Positions 1 to 14,361 of a stretch of 64,000 nucleotides of DNA are shown in pieces. This DNA comes from Diphasiastrum complanatum (Eukaryota > Streptophyta > Lycopodiopsida > Lycopodiales > Lycopodiaceae), in NCBI GenBank assembly GCA_029204225.1, contig MU831972.1, forward strand, positions 1 to 64,000. Reading direction: 5' to 3'. The position numbers and the translations under genes are program-made. The notes beneath the pieces are model-generated. The model had not been told where the DNA came from, did not search any database, and was given only the letters and a program-made list of their open reading frames with translations. Every line of letters starts with the position of its first letter. Within the stretch, counting starts at the first letter, position 1.

Positions 1-1127
1 TGAGTCGAAAACCCTTTTGGCATGAAAGATACTTCCACATTTGCCGTACATGTCAATAAGAGCATTTGCCACAAATATATTGAAATGAAAATTAGCTGCC
101 ACAATCTCTTCATGAAAGAGCATCCCCTGATCCAAGGCAGCTAGGCAGGCACACGCATTTATGACACAGACATATGTTCGTTCTTTGGGCTTTAAGCCTT
201 GCGTCTTCATTTGTGAAAAAAGCTTCAACGACTCCTCGGCAGAACTGCGTTGGCATATCCTGCAATCATTGCAGTCCACGAAACTATGTTACGATGAGAC
301 ATGTTGTCGAAAAACTAGGCGTGCACGCACTAGGTCTCCACACTTCGCATACATATCAATAAGTGCATTACTCACGAACACATTTGTCTGTATTCCAGCT
401 TCAACAATGTCTTCATGGAAAGCTTTTCCCTTTTCTAGGGCACATAGACTGGCACAAGCATTCAGAACATAAACAAAGTTACAGAGTTGGTTTTAAACCC
501 TTCACTTCATCTGTTGGAAGAGTAACAACGCCTCATACGCCTTCTTATGCTTGACATAACCTGCCATCATTGCCGTCCAGGAAATGATATTCCCATTGTA
601 TAATTTGTCTAAAACATGGCGCGCCTCCATCAGATTTCCGCATTTCACATACATGGTAATTAGCGCATTTGCTACATACACATCTGACTCATATCCAAGC
701 TCTATCACTTGATTACGAACATGATTAAGAGTAACAGAGGCATTCGTCTTGTCACAGGCCTGAATGGGCACGGACAAATGCTGTGGATACATCTGACCTA
801 TGCCTTCTGCCGTGTACTTCCAGATCCTTTATGTTCGCTCAGATCGACCTGCTCTTCTTCCATGCGTTTTTCTACGAACTGATGCTTTGGCCTACTTTTA
901 GGGTTTAGGCAGGATCGTCCATTTAATGGCTTGTTGGGTGGAAGGAGCTGATGCAATCCATTCACAGATGCTTCCCAGCACTGGCTTCTGTTAGATGCTG
1001 CTACTAAGTGAAAATTCAACCACCCATGGAGCCACTTACCACTGCAGTTTCTTGCAAAATTGAAATGGCAAAAGAATTCCCTTGTACCTTTTGTCATCAG
1101 GGGTGTCTCAATCCAAAACCACCCCAT
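1..1127 (-). pseudogene. PPR (pentatricopeptide repeat) protein gene relic, frameshifted and cut by the window edge
   Basis: Read on the minus strand, about 792 to 502 gives PPR helices with the typical VANALITMYVKCGNLMEAR and ISWTAMMAGYVKH signatures. After a frame change near 490, the next repeat follows in another frame (VSNALIDMYAKCGDL, NIVSWTAMIAGYA around 470-270), and a third frame resumes near 140-1 (ALIDMYGKCG-like). Upstream, 1127 to 798 is open but ends in a stop, and the PPR frame continues one base out of phase near 795. This layout (repeated TWTAMI-type and NALIDMY-type motifs) is that of a PLS-class plant PPR protein, a family that acts in organelle RNA editing and processing. 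Several frame changes within 1.1 kb argue for a pseudogene. Sequencing indels are the alternative. The 3' part lies beyond base 1, so E or DYW domains cannot be judged. Confidence 0.8.
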
Positions 1128-2786
1128 GCCATGCCAAGAAGGGTGATTTTATGTAGATTCTGCAACTACATCCTCCACCTCCTCATCCTCCTCTTCATTA
1201 TAAGGAGCTCCTCCTCCTGCTCTTCATAATGGGGAGCTGAATGGGAGGGCGAGATTACTCTATGGCTTGATAATTTCAGGAGCATGGCAAATAGGTGTGA
1301 GGCAAGCAGGACCCAGGTCACCCAATTAACAAAGGGAGTGTAGCAAAGCAACATGGCCCTTGCATAATCATCCATTTATCCAAAACTAGCACTCATACTT
1401 ATTCTAGCCACCTTCTCACTTTAGCCAAGGGATGTTCTAGCATCCAATTAGGACTCTAGTCTTTGTGGGTGCTTTACAGTTTTTATGATTTTTAAAACCT
1501 TATGGTGGTTTTAAACTAGCTACCTAACCCTTTGGCTTATAAAAACCTTATGTGGGGGGAGAAAGCCCTGCCCCGAGGGCCTTCCGTGCTCGGAGAGCCC
1601 TTGCCCGAGGGCAGGGCCCGACCTGCATGGAAAGGCCCGAGGGGATCGGGCCTTCCCCTGCGTAATGGCATGTCTGAGATTTTTCTCTCTCGTGTCTAAG
1701 ATTTTTCTCTCTCATGGATTCTGTCAGAATCGTTGATGTGTTTATTCAAGAAGGAGAATTTTGAACAAAACTGGACAAAACTACTGCTTACTTCAGATGC
1801 AAGCAAATTCCACCTCTGGAGGTGCATCAGAAAAACAAAGAAAAATCAAAGACTTGGCATTACGGTGGTTTTAAACTAGCTAACTGACCCTTTGACTTGC
1901 TGCTCAATTTTTTAATTTTGGTGAGTGAGTTGACAAAGGCAATGGACCACCCCTTTTAAACTTGACTGGCAGTTGCCAATATGATTGGCTAGTTTGAATC
2001 CCTACCATTTAATTGGTCATTCTTTTGTTAAGTTGTCTTTGGGAACTCAAGATGCCAAGCAATGTCCCCATGCCCAAAACATGATCCTGAGTAGCCCCTA
2101 CATGGCATGGGTCTCATGCCACCTCATTTGCCACATGGTGACAACTCAAGCTTAGTCTAAAAGACGGCGCATTTTTCTTCCATGGACCAATGGGAGATTT
2201 CATTTTAAATTTGGGATTTGCAAAGCAATCTAGTTTGAAAAATGCAATGCTTAACTGTTTATTTTACAATTTTACTCTCTCTAGACCACTAGACTAATGG
2301 GCTAGTACTTAGTTGTTGGTGATACTTGTGCGGAGAGTTGTTCCTGCTTTTTCTTTTTTGTGATTTTGTTTATCAGTAGATCTATAGGAATTTTTGGTTT
2401 TGTAGTTAATTTCAAGACTTGGTAGTATGAAATTTGGTTGCCAAGAGAATCATTGTCAATGCGATAGATTTAGGGTTTAGGTTGTCGAGGGAATCCATGA
2501 AGGAATTTATAAAACAATCAAAGATAATTCAAGAAATTTCTCAATAATATCTTGTGGCTTTCTTTCAGAAGTAGGATTTACAGCCTCAAAAACTGCAAAT
2601 TGCTTGTTCTTGATTGATGCTCTTCAAAATTGAGTCAAGTTTCTCATAGTTGGCAAGTTTTTGGTCAAAGCAAGACATATGTGAGGCTTCATGGTGAAGT
2701 TGATAATGTGGAAAAAGATTTAAGCAACTAAAATTGGAAGGAGGGCACACTTCTAGGGTCTCAGTAGAATGTGTAGTAGACTGTAG
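1128..2786. other. Intergenic stretch without a recognisable gene
   Basis: No reading frame here resembles a known protein. It is AT-rich except for the GC-rich hairpin-forming stretch at 1558-1662. The purine/pyrimidine-biased piece at 1166-1230 gives short open frames of low complexity that I do not regard as coding. Confidence 0.5.
1558..1662. repeat. GC-rich inverted-repeat motif (GGGCCTTCC / GGAAGGCCC family)
   Basis: A GC-rich island in AT-rich surroundings contains the complementary words GAGGGCCTTCC, CCCGAGGGCAGGGCCC and GGAAAGGCCCGAG, and ends in GGGCCTTCCCC. The same vocabulary recurs at 57937-57980 and 59027-59140, so this is a dispersed repeat, probably part of a small non-autonomous element. 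No target duplication was found around it. Confidence 0.5.
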
Positions 2787-3806
2787 TGTTGGAGTTTAAT
2801 CTTACTCCTACTCACCTAATTATACCTTTTGAGAACTCCTATCCATTGTACATACTCTCTTCTTAAAATAGCCTGCAGAAATAAATTGTTATTTGTGGCA
2901 GTCTGCAGTTTTACATGCATATTTGAAAAGTTTGCAAAGTACGCAGATAATCAAGACATAGCAAAAAGTCGACACGGTTTGACTCTGACACTCAATATTC
3001 GAGTTTGAGCTCTCATCGAATTGGCTCGACTATCAACTATCGGCTCTCAACTCTCTATCGACTATCGACTATTGACCATAGTCATGGTACCACTCTGAAC
3101 AAAATATTTCATCTACGTCATTGTTCGATCATGTTATTGTATGCGAATACTTATCATTGTCTGCCTATTAACTATAGTTCATAATGCAGAATGTACTGAT
3201 CAAATTTGTCTCTTCTTATAAACACTCACTCAAAGTTAAACACATCGTTTACAAGACTGACTAGTCAATAAACTCTATTATTTTTGTAAATATAGACATA
3301 GAGAGGATAAAAAAAAAGAAGCAAAGAAAGCGAAAATGAGAGCAATCTAAAAGGATAGAGAGATTGTCTTATTTGTCAGTGATCAACTGAAGAAGCATAG
3401 TAGCATCATAGCACTTAGGGCAGAACTGTTGTGAATCTCATCGATCACAAAATTCCTTCATGATCTGATTGTTTTCTTCCAACAACTTCAATTTACATGT
3501 TCTCTATTATCTATGTATGTGTTAATCAAATAATGAATGCTCTCATGGTCCTTCTCTCTCTCTAAAAGAGAAATATTCTTATTTCATATATTAATATAGA
3601 ATGCATGGTTGTCATAGATGCCTGAATTATTCACACTCTTCATGGTTGTTGATTACTACATAAGATATTCTACTAAGCTAAACGAATGATATAATTACTA
3701 GTGATATGACTGAATATTGAAAGATCATTCCTAAATAAGTAAGATTATTGTTTTCTTCTTGGGGAGAACTGTTTGACATTCGCATCATTATCGAACATCC
3801 CCAACA
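2787..3806 (+). mobile_element. Ty1/copia 5' LTR (about 1.02 kb)
   Basis: The segment begins TGTTGGAG and ends CCCCAACA, so the termini are the inverted pair TGTTGG/CCAACA. It is followed after two bases by a primer binding site, TGGTATCAAAGC (3809-3820), complementary to the 3' end of initiator tRNA-Met. A gag-like ATG frame starts at 3890. Together these identify a 5' LTR on the plus strand. No matching 3' LTR is evident in the window, so the element is truncated. Confidence 0.7.
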
Positions 3807-3808
3807 AG

Positions 3809-4231
3809 TGGTATCAAAGCATATTCAAGCTATAATCTATTGAGTCCACGATTATTGCTAGTTTGTATTCTTAATATCAGTCTTCAATCATGGAAAATTC
3901 AACCTTTGAGATCCATTTGATTAACAAGTTCAATGGTGATGATTTACACATGTGGAAGCTCAAAATGAGGATGATTCTGATCGAAAATGAACTATGGGGA
4001 ACAATGTTTATCAAGAACAACTGTGAGGAATTTATTACAAACTGTACGGAAGATCAAGATTCAATGTACCGATTGTAGGAGAAAATTTACATCAGATGAA
4101 ATGTTGGACTATTTTACTTCGTGTGGTATGAATCATCGGTTCACTATCAGGTACACCCCACACCAAAATGGAGTAGCAGAAAGGAAGGACCAAATATTAT
4201 TAGATGCGATTTCAAGCAAAAGCAACTAATG
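3809..4231 (+). pseudogene. Copia internal remnant: PBS, gag start fused to integrase fragment
   Basis: After the primer binding site a frame opens at 3890 with FNGDDLHMWKLKMRMIL, the usual N-terminal gag motif of copia elements. It stops after about 62 residues. Immediately downstream (about 4080-4190), in a different frame, lies an integrase-core end with YTPHQNGVAERKD. In an intact element gag and this part of integrase are separated by more than 2 kb, so a large internal deletion has joined them. Confidence 0.75.
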
Positions 4232-4394
4232 TAGGAGTTTGTTCCAACAACTCCAGTTACCATCGGCAGGCCTCGACTTGCAAATGTTATTACACCAATC
4301 AAAGATATCCCAGTCATGCAACAAGGAGAGCTACCTACCCAGCAAACGATGCTTGTTCAAATATCTACTCGAATCATACATGGTTATTTTTGCC

Positions 4395-4740
4395 TTCGAT
4401 AATGTAACCTTCGGGTTGTATCATGTAGATATCTTCTTCGATAACTCCATTAGGATAAACTGTCTGTACATCCATCTGATGTATCTCCAAATTGGCTACA
4501 ACAGCATATGACAGTAGAAGTTTGATTGCAGAACGCTTAACTACCGGACTGAAAGTTTTAGTATAGTTGATAGTTTGTATCTACAAAAATCCTCTCACGA
4601 CAAGTCGATCTTTTCTCAATCAATGCTTCCATCCACCTTGTATTTGATTTCGAATATCCATTTGCAATCAACTACATTTTAGCTGGCAGGCAATTCGACA
4701 ATAGTCCAAGTCTGGTTCTTGATCAGAGATGAATACTCTC
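4395..4740 (-). pseudogene. Copia reverse transcriptase fragment, inverted relative to the adjacent LTR
   Basis: On the minus strand the stretch reads as the start of a copia RT: NQTWTIVELP-like and CKWIFEIKYK-like words near 4740-4640, then TKTFSPVVKRSAIKLLLS, LEIHQMDV and EEDIYMIQPEGY down to about 4395. One stop follows RLVVRGFL. It lies opposite in orientation to the LTR and gag at 2787-4231, so either it is a separate insertion or the original element was broken by an inversion. Confidence 0.75.
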
Positions 4741-5035
4741 TATCCATGGCTTCCCTCCATAGATCGAAATCAGGCTGACTAAGTGCTTCTTTGACAATCT
4801 GAAAAAAGATAAGTGTGAAAAATGTCAACTACTTAAATTGGTCTAATTTGACAATTTGGAGGCCAAAGTGAAATTTCGACTTAGAGACTTAACTTTTTAT
4901 GTCAATAAGGTTTTAAAATAGTGTCTACTATTTTTAGGATTTTATATAAGTGGATAAGGTCAGATTTGGACCTATCCTAATTGGCTATTGTGGATACATT
5001 GCATCTAGTCAGTTAAACTAGGTTTTTGGTGAAGT

Positions 5036-5890
5036 ACCTTGCGACACTCTCGAATGAAACCTAAAATGGGATGGCAAAGACCTCACATCCTTTATCAGAA
5101 GGATGAAAGATCTGTTTCTCTCATTGCATAATGTAGGAACAGAGAATGCGGTCTCTCCTAAGAAGCAGGTCACCTACCTATTGTGAGTCTTACCAAGATC
5201 CTTCCAGACCACCCGGACGTTGCTAGCCAAAGACCCGCAAATGACTCTTGAGAAGGTAGTGATCGAGATAAGAGAAGAGGTGGAAGCCTGTGAGCACCTT
5301 GACCACAAGGACACTTTTGATCAGGCTCTCTAAAACAACAAGGAGAAACCAAAGAAATCGTTCAAGCCTAAGAGGGAGTCAGACCACAAGCAGGATTAGG
5401 ATCAGCAGACGGAGGGAGGCACCAAGAGATGGAAGAGCAAAGGCAAGCCGAAGTAGAAAAATGGCAAGAAGAAAGCTTGCTGAGATGTAAGCAAGAAGGC
5501 CACATAGTCGATACATGGTGGTTGAACCCAAAGATCAAATGCGTCCATTGCCACAAAAAAGGCCACGCAGCCATGGATTGCTACCAGAATCCAAGGAATA
5601 AGCAAGCCCAAAGACAAACGAAAGAACCACAACAATTCCTCATACGTGGAAGAACCTGAAAGCTCCAAGATGGGTGAAGATAGAGCCAACAATGACAATT
5701 CAACATTCTTATACACAAATGTCTGTGCAATCTCAACGTCTAACACACATGAGGTCATCTTCGATTCAGGAGCAACCTCTCAGTTTGTCACGTCCAGATG
5801 TATAATAGCTGACTTCTGCATCTCAGACCCCTCCAAATACATAGTTCTTGGATGTAAGAAAATCGTGAGTTTACCAGAGATGATTAACTG
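5036..5890 (+). pseudogene. Copia gag-protease remnant
   Basis: A decayed gag (WDGKDLTSFIRRMKDL-like words near 5070-5110, several stops and frame changes) leads to a CCHC zinc knuckle CVHCHKKGHAAMDC at 5540-5581. The aspartic protease start, VIFDSGATSQFV, is at about 5755-5790. The spacing gag, knuckle, protease is that of a Ty1/copia polyprotein. The frame ends at 5890, next to a minus-strand LTR-like segment. Confidence 0.8.
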
Positions 5891-5924
5891 ATATCGGATT
5901 AGAGGAGCTCTGATCAAAACAAAA

Positions 5925-6368
5925 GCTCTGATACTATGTCGAAAATCAGATAAAATCAATCTCTTGCAGCGGAAGTGTAGAGTTGGTGGTGCATGCTGTG
6001 TTACGGAAATGCGGCAGTTACCAGTAAACGAGTTCAAGATGAACCAAGAGTAACGACAATGCACAATGGAACAAGATAGTAGTGTAGACACAAAGATGCA
6101 CTTTGATAATAATTAAAAACTGAGTACATATGCTTGAAGTTGGCAAAAAACAGTGGACGCTAATCAATCTTCAGTTGAGTTTGATGGTTATAACTAAAAT
6201 TAATGTGTGAACCAAAGAAATTAACTACATTACTACAAAACGCTTGTAAGATGATAGTCAGATCAGAGCGCTAACTCCAGTAGATCTTCCTTGATGATTG
6301 GAAGTCAGATGATCAGTACTTTGAAAGCTAACATTCATCTACTTGATTAACTATATTTGTCCTACAAT
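5925..6368 (-). mobile_element. Probable minus-strand copia LTR with primer binding site
   Basis: At 5925-5936 the plus strand reads gctctgatacta, the reverse complement of a tRNA-Met type primer binding site (TAGTATCAGAGC). Directly to its right a segment starts TGTCGAAAATC and may end near 6368 with CCTACA, giving TGT...ACA termini. The orientation implies a minus-strand element whose interior once lay to the left. The right boundary is a guess from the ACA terminus only. Confidence 0.4.
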
Positions 6369-6585
6369 AGGTAGCCATTGTTTTTGCCAAAGAGTTATGT
6401 ACAGAGGTAGGCGAATTGTCAAAGTCGTGACATGGGTCGGATTTCTGAGTTGACAGTACAAAGGGTCAGAATTTTACAAATGTTCAAAAAATATACACTG
6501 GTTTGAAGATATACATAGGCTCAAAAAACTTAGAACAGATCCGAACTAAACAGGTTTGAAAGTGCTTGAGAGAATTTAAACCAGC

Positions 6586-6992
6586 AGTGAACCGCAAACC
6601 TACAAGAAAGCCATCGACAGTCCCAACAAGGACAAATGGGTACAAGCGATCAATGAGAAAATCGACTCCATGAAAAAGAATGAGGTGTGGACATTGCAAC
6701 CCATACCAGACCAGCGGAACACCGTGAAATGCAAATGGGTGTACAAACTGAAGTATGGACCTGACGACAATGTATCTAGATACAAAGCCAGACTTGTAGC
6801 GAAGGAATTCTCTCAGAAGTACGAGACTGATTACACTAAGACCTTCTCTCTAGTCGTGAAACATGCATCCCTACATCTTCTATTTGCATATACAGCTACT
6901 TATGACCTCCGGATTCACATAGTGGATGAGAAAACTGCCTTCTTACATGGCGAGTTAGACGAAGAGGTCTACATGTTGGAGAGAGGGAGATA
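6586..6992 (+). pseudogene. Copia reverse transcriptase N-terminal fragment
   Basis: The frame reads WVQAINEKIDSMKKNEVWTL, CKWVYKLKYGPD, YKARLVAKEFSQKYETDYTKTF, then TAFLHGELDEEVYM before ending at 6992. These are consecutive conserved blocks of the copia RT. It may be the continuation of the gag-protease remnant at 5036-5890, separated from it by the minus-strand LTR-like segment. The YVDD catalytic block and RNase H are absent. Confidence 0.8.
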
Positions 6993-9745
<2,753 letters not shown>

Positions 9746-9778
9746 ACAAAGGTGTTTTTTGTGAGCTCCTAAGAGAGA

Positions 9779-11040
9779 TTGGAGCTTGCGTCTCGGCGAA
9801 GGAGGCTTGAAATACTTTGCAATCTATGTATGAATTCAAGAATACATCTAGGCTTCACTTTGAGAAACCAAATTCTCCAAAGTTTTCAAAACAAAGGAGA
9901 GAGTGCCCAAAACTATGTGTTGAGAGTGAAGGATTATAATAGAAAGCTTGCATGCATAGGAAATGCTATCAATCTAGAAGAGCATGTCCAAATTGTTTTG
10001 AACCATCTTAATGAGGATTTCTCTAACCTTGTCCAATCTTATGTTATTCAAGAGAAGCTTCCATCCATGGAGAGTCTACAAGGGGTCTTTGTGGTCGAGG
10101 AGAGTAGATAGAAGCACAAGCTTGCAAAGATAGGACAAGTCATGGCAAAGCAAGGGGAAGAGAAGACATTTATCACCCAAGGCAAAGGCAAAAGCAAAGG
10201 CAAGGGCAAGGCCCGGGAAGGCAAGGCCCAGGAAGATGCATTCTAAGAAGGACAAACTCAAGGAAGAAAGTGATGATGCATCACCACCATCAATAAGTGC
10301 AAGAAGGATAAATCCAAGATAAAGTGCTTCTATTATGATAACATTTTTTGCTGCGAAATTCCTCAAAAAGATATTGTTTCTAGTAAGCAAGTCAATCTTT
10401 CTAATGAGAGAGAGGAGAGTGAAAAGGAGAAATTTGTTATGATGTCAATTTACTCTTCTTCTAGTTTTAAAGGTGAAATCCCTTGGTGGATAGATAGTGG
10501 TGTTAGCTCCCATATGACTAGCCAAAGAGAATTTTTCACTCATCTAGTATCTTATGAAGGTTCTAGAAAGTTCATTTACACTACAAACAATAATGAGTGC
10601 AAGATTGAGAGAATCTAGGATCCACCAAGATCTTAAAGCTAGATGGTGTGCTTTATGTGCCAAATATCACCAAATATCTTCCAAGTGTTGGTTACATATT
10701 TGATGATGGTCTTCATGTTGATTTTGGTGTGGATGCTTGTTTGATAAAGATAGATAACAAAGTGATAGCAAGAGGGACAAGATCTGGAAGGCTTTTTAAA
10801 TTGGATGCTAATGATGGAGCTAACTTTGGGTTTGATGGCGAAGAGTAAGATGTCTAAAGAGGAGCTTTGGCATAAGAGGTTGGGCCATCCCAACTACAAA
10901 TCCACGCCTTCCATAGTTTATCCAAATCTATGTCAAGTGATGGTAAGACTTTTAAAGCAGGTGCATTGGCAAAAGTACATAGAGTGCCATTTCAAAAGTC
11001 TACTACTTCATCTCATCATATTTTTCAACTTTAGCACTTG
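9779..11040 (+). pseudogene. Decayed copia gag, protease and pre-integrase region
   Basis: Gag reads NQILQSFQNKGESAQNYVLR, VQIVLNHLNEDFSNLVQSY and LPSMESLQGVFVVEESR (9850-10110), then a Lys/Gly-rich stretch. The protease block IPWWIDSGVSSHMTS is at about 10478-10520 with the catalytic DSG at 10493. The GAG-pre-integrase words LDGVLYVPNITKYLPSVG and ELWHKRLGHPNY follow at about 10640-10900. Frames change and stops occur at least three times. The gag is close in wording to the E-family gag at 41723-42237. Confidence 0.8.
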
Positions 11041-14000
11041 AATGTTCATTTTTCATCAACTAAGAGCAATGGTGGTGCCACCATGAGTTTACAACGCATT
11101 TAAGCAGTTGCAATGCTTCGACATGTCATAGTTGCAAGAACGGCTACTTCTTAGCTTCTTGCACTACCTAAATTTGCAACTATCTTAGCTAGTGACTTAC
11201 ATCAAGCAGTAAGCTATCAACAACTGCTTTGTGAGATTTTTGCCTTGCTATAATTATTGTACATTGTCTCAATTCGCTTTATGGCCTTCATATTTTTTAC
11301 ATGCATTCCTTTGTACTCCAATGGATTTTCCCATATTTTATCAATGGAAACATGAAAATATCAAACAAATGCATCGAAGCTTTCTTGTGCACTCATACAA
11401 ATGATAATGGTGTGGATGCTTATGGGTGTGTGTTTAGATAGAGTATTACTTTCTAGATAAACAAAATATTTACATCATAAGGTGATTTGCAACTAGCATA
11501 TCTATGTCAAACACCCATGTTTCCAATTTGAAACAAATAATGTCTTTTTGAAGCATAATTAGTAACAAATTATTTATCTAATAACTACAAAAATTGTAAG
11601 CTCATTGACAACAAAAACTATTGTAACATTCAATCAATAATGTTCATATTGCCATCTATCTTTAGATTTAATCAGAATTTTCACTTAATAACATGGAAAA
11701 CTTTTACTATAACAAAACTTGAACAACGTGATCTAAAAAAATGTAACTTTGGTATGCTCGTTGCAAAATGGAAAGATCTTGCAATTTAGAAGCACAAAAT
11801 GCAATTTTCACTATGAACTCACCCACCAAAAGAGATGCATAAGCTTTGAATGAATCATCACGATAACTTACGACTATAAGAGCAAACCTAAAAAACAATG
11901 TGAGGTTTACATCTCAATTACTACTTGTTCTATTTTTAAAAGTTTCTTCAAATAAAGAAAAGGACTAGTGCAAAAATTTCATTCATTATCAATGGGGTCT
12001 CAAAGCAAACTCTCATCAAAAGTTAACCACTTTGAACTACTCTCAAAACTTGAGCTCAATAATGATTTTCTACCAAGGATGCTTGAATTGTGAGTTTGTT
12101 TAATATCTAATCTTGGCTCTTGTAGATAACATCTTGCCATTAACTTTAAATTGAGCTTTCAAATCATTTAAATGTGTCTCCATGAGTTTTCGTGCCTGTG
12201 ACAAGTACCAAAGCTTTGTAAATAGTCAGTGGTAGAAGGCTTCATAATTCTTGTTTGGATATGGCGAACAAAACCTTTTGCAAACAAAATCCTAGAGTGT
12301 CACCAGTTTTGTAATGACTTGCTTATAATGTAAACTTCAATATCCTCCTTTCACAAGGACATGCCGATATTATCATCTTTATACAATTTCCAAAAGTGCG
12401 GCACCAATTTTCGCTCAACAAAAGCCACACTTTGCTCTGATACTGTACATAAATACCTCGGGCTTGTATCTTTGTTAACTTGATTATCTGGACAGCTCTT
12501 CTTTATTAAACTTTTGTATAAAGTGCACGTTTGCAATGTTGGCAAAATTCCTTAAAATGTTAGTTTGAAGAGCACCATCTACTTTCCTCCTGCAATGTTA
12601 CATATACAAATTAATTCAAACTATATTAGGGCCAAGTACCAAAATATCTTGAAATGTGTCGATCACCAAAAACACAATAAATGAATAGCAAATATTACAG
12701 GGAAAATAATGGATATCCCCAAAAAATAGCTGTGAGAGCACCACACTTTGAATCTGTTCCAGAAAGACCTGCCAGCAAGGGGAGAGAACCTTCAGTTGAG
12801 TACTAAATAGCAACTTACCATATAAAACTTTCCAACTTACAACAGATTAAGATCTGCAGCTTCAAAAGTCTCAAGCAGGTCCAGCTTCACATACTACGTA
12901 AAAACCTAAAAATATTTGTATTTCAGACTTCTTTCTCCACAATACTAAACAATTTGAGAACAATCCCACTCACCTTTCATTCATTTGTCTGATCCATTTT
13001 ATGTAAAAATTTCAAAACAAGTTGCGGGGCCTCGGATTTTATGCCAGGTAAGAAGTCCCCTCCCAGAAACACCCCTCTTGAATATTCCTCCATTTGAAAC
13101 TGTGATCAAAGATGCTATTCAGAACTTTGACCAAAGGAACAGACGAGACAAAGTTGGTGTTTATTTCATCAAGGGAGGCCCAAAGCATGGTTGTGTTTAA
13201 CCACATGCCAGCTATATTTTGATGCAACCAGCAACTGTTTTGACAAAAACAAGGAAATAACGTACAATTAAGGTTGTCCAATAGCAAAAGATGGGAGAGT
13301 TGCATGAATCCTGGTTATCAGAGCCAAAAGTTTCAAATTTGCTTGTCTACCATGTACCAAACATAGCGGTGTACTAGATATTTTGTGCTCCTAGAAGGTT
13401 GAAGGAGCATCCATTAAAGTACATTACATATTGGCTGCAAGATAGGAGATCACAGTAGATACTGGACCTGTAAACATTATCCTAAATTCAATTTATGCCA
13501 AAAATGTAGCCAAGCATCTGCTCTGCCAATATAAATACAGATACTATCTACATATGCATTGTTAACTGAAACCAATGATATTAACTGTTATCAATGGCTT
13601 CTGATTCTCCCAGAATTCACTGAGACATCAGGACTCTGTTAAATTCCATTTGACAACTGAGAGCATGAATTACAATTTGATCATTTCTAGCTTGAGTAAT
13701 AGCACAACAGCAAAGAACATATAGCTGGAAATATCAAGAATTTTAAGCAAAAAGTTTTTACCAGTAACCAGAGAATCCAATGGCTCAAGCAACCTTTAAG
13801 TTAAAACCAAAACATTATATGGTGAAGCTTGTAAGCCTCCGTCTCTTGGTGAAATAAATCTGCTCATAAACAAGTTCTCAAAAGGCAGCAATTGAAAAAT
13901 AGTACAGTTGAGTCTGTGAAATACAAAAGAACTTGTTATCGACATTAGAACTATTGGAAAGTACAATTCTAGCCCTGACTGCAGAAACTTTTGTCCCCAA

Positions 14001-14361
14001 GGTGCAAATATTCAATTTCCCTCTCAAATATCAGAACAGGCTTGTTAGGGCTGACAGAAAGTTACAGGAGCTATGTTCCACTTGGAAGATGTCAAATCAC
14101 ATTCAACATAACTTCAAAGTACATGGTACGTCTCCTGTGCTGCATCCTTTCCAAAAAACTCTAATCATCGAGGATTGAGAAGTACTCAAATCACTGCATT
14201 GCAAAAAAAGCAAGCAATCATAGAATCATCTATCTGAGCAAGTGAAGAGTGAAAGAACCTGCTAAAAATTCATCAAACTATCAGGTTCAAAGAAGGAAAT
14301 TTTGACAAGATGCGCTTCACACAAAAACTTATTCATTTCTTGATGTGATGTGTTTTACCTG
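11041..14361. other. Region downstream of the SWIB gene without a recognisable gene
   Basis: AT-rich sequence; short open frames on both strands show no known domain. Part of it should hold the 3' UTR and polyadenylation site of the minus-strand SWIB gene ending at 14362, but no single signal stands out. Confidence 0.4.

Noticed and set aside
12985-13305. Short frames on both strands downstream of the SWIB gene
   Set aside because: No domain and no splice support; most likely 3' flank.
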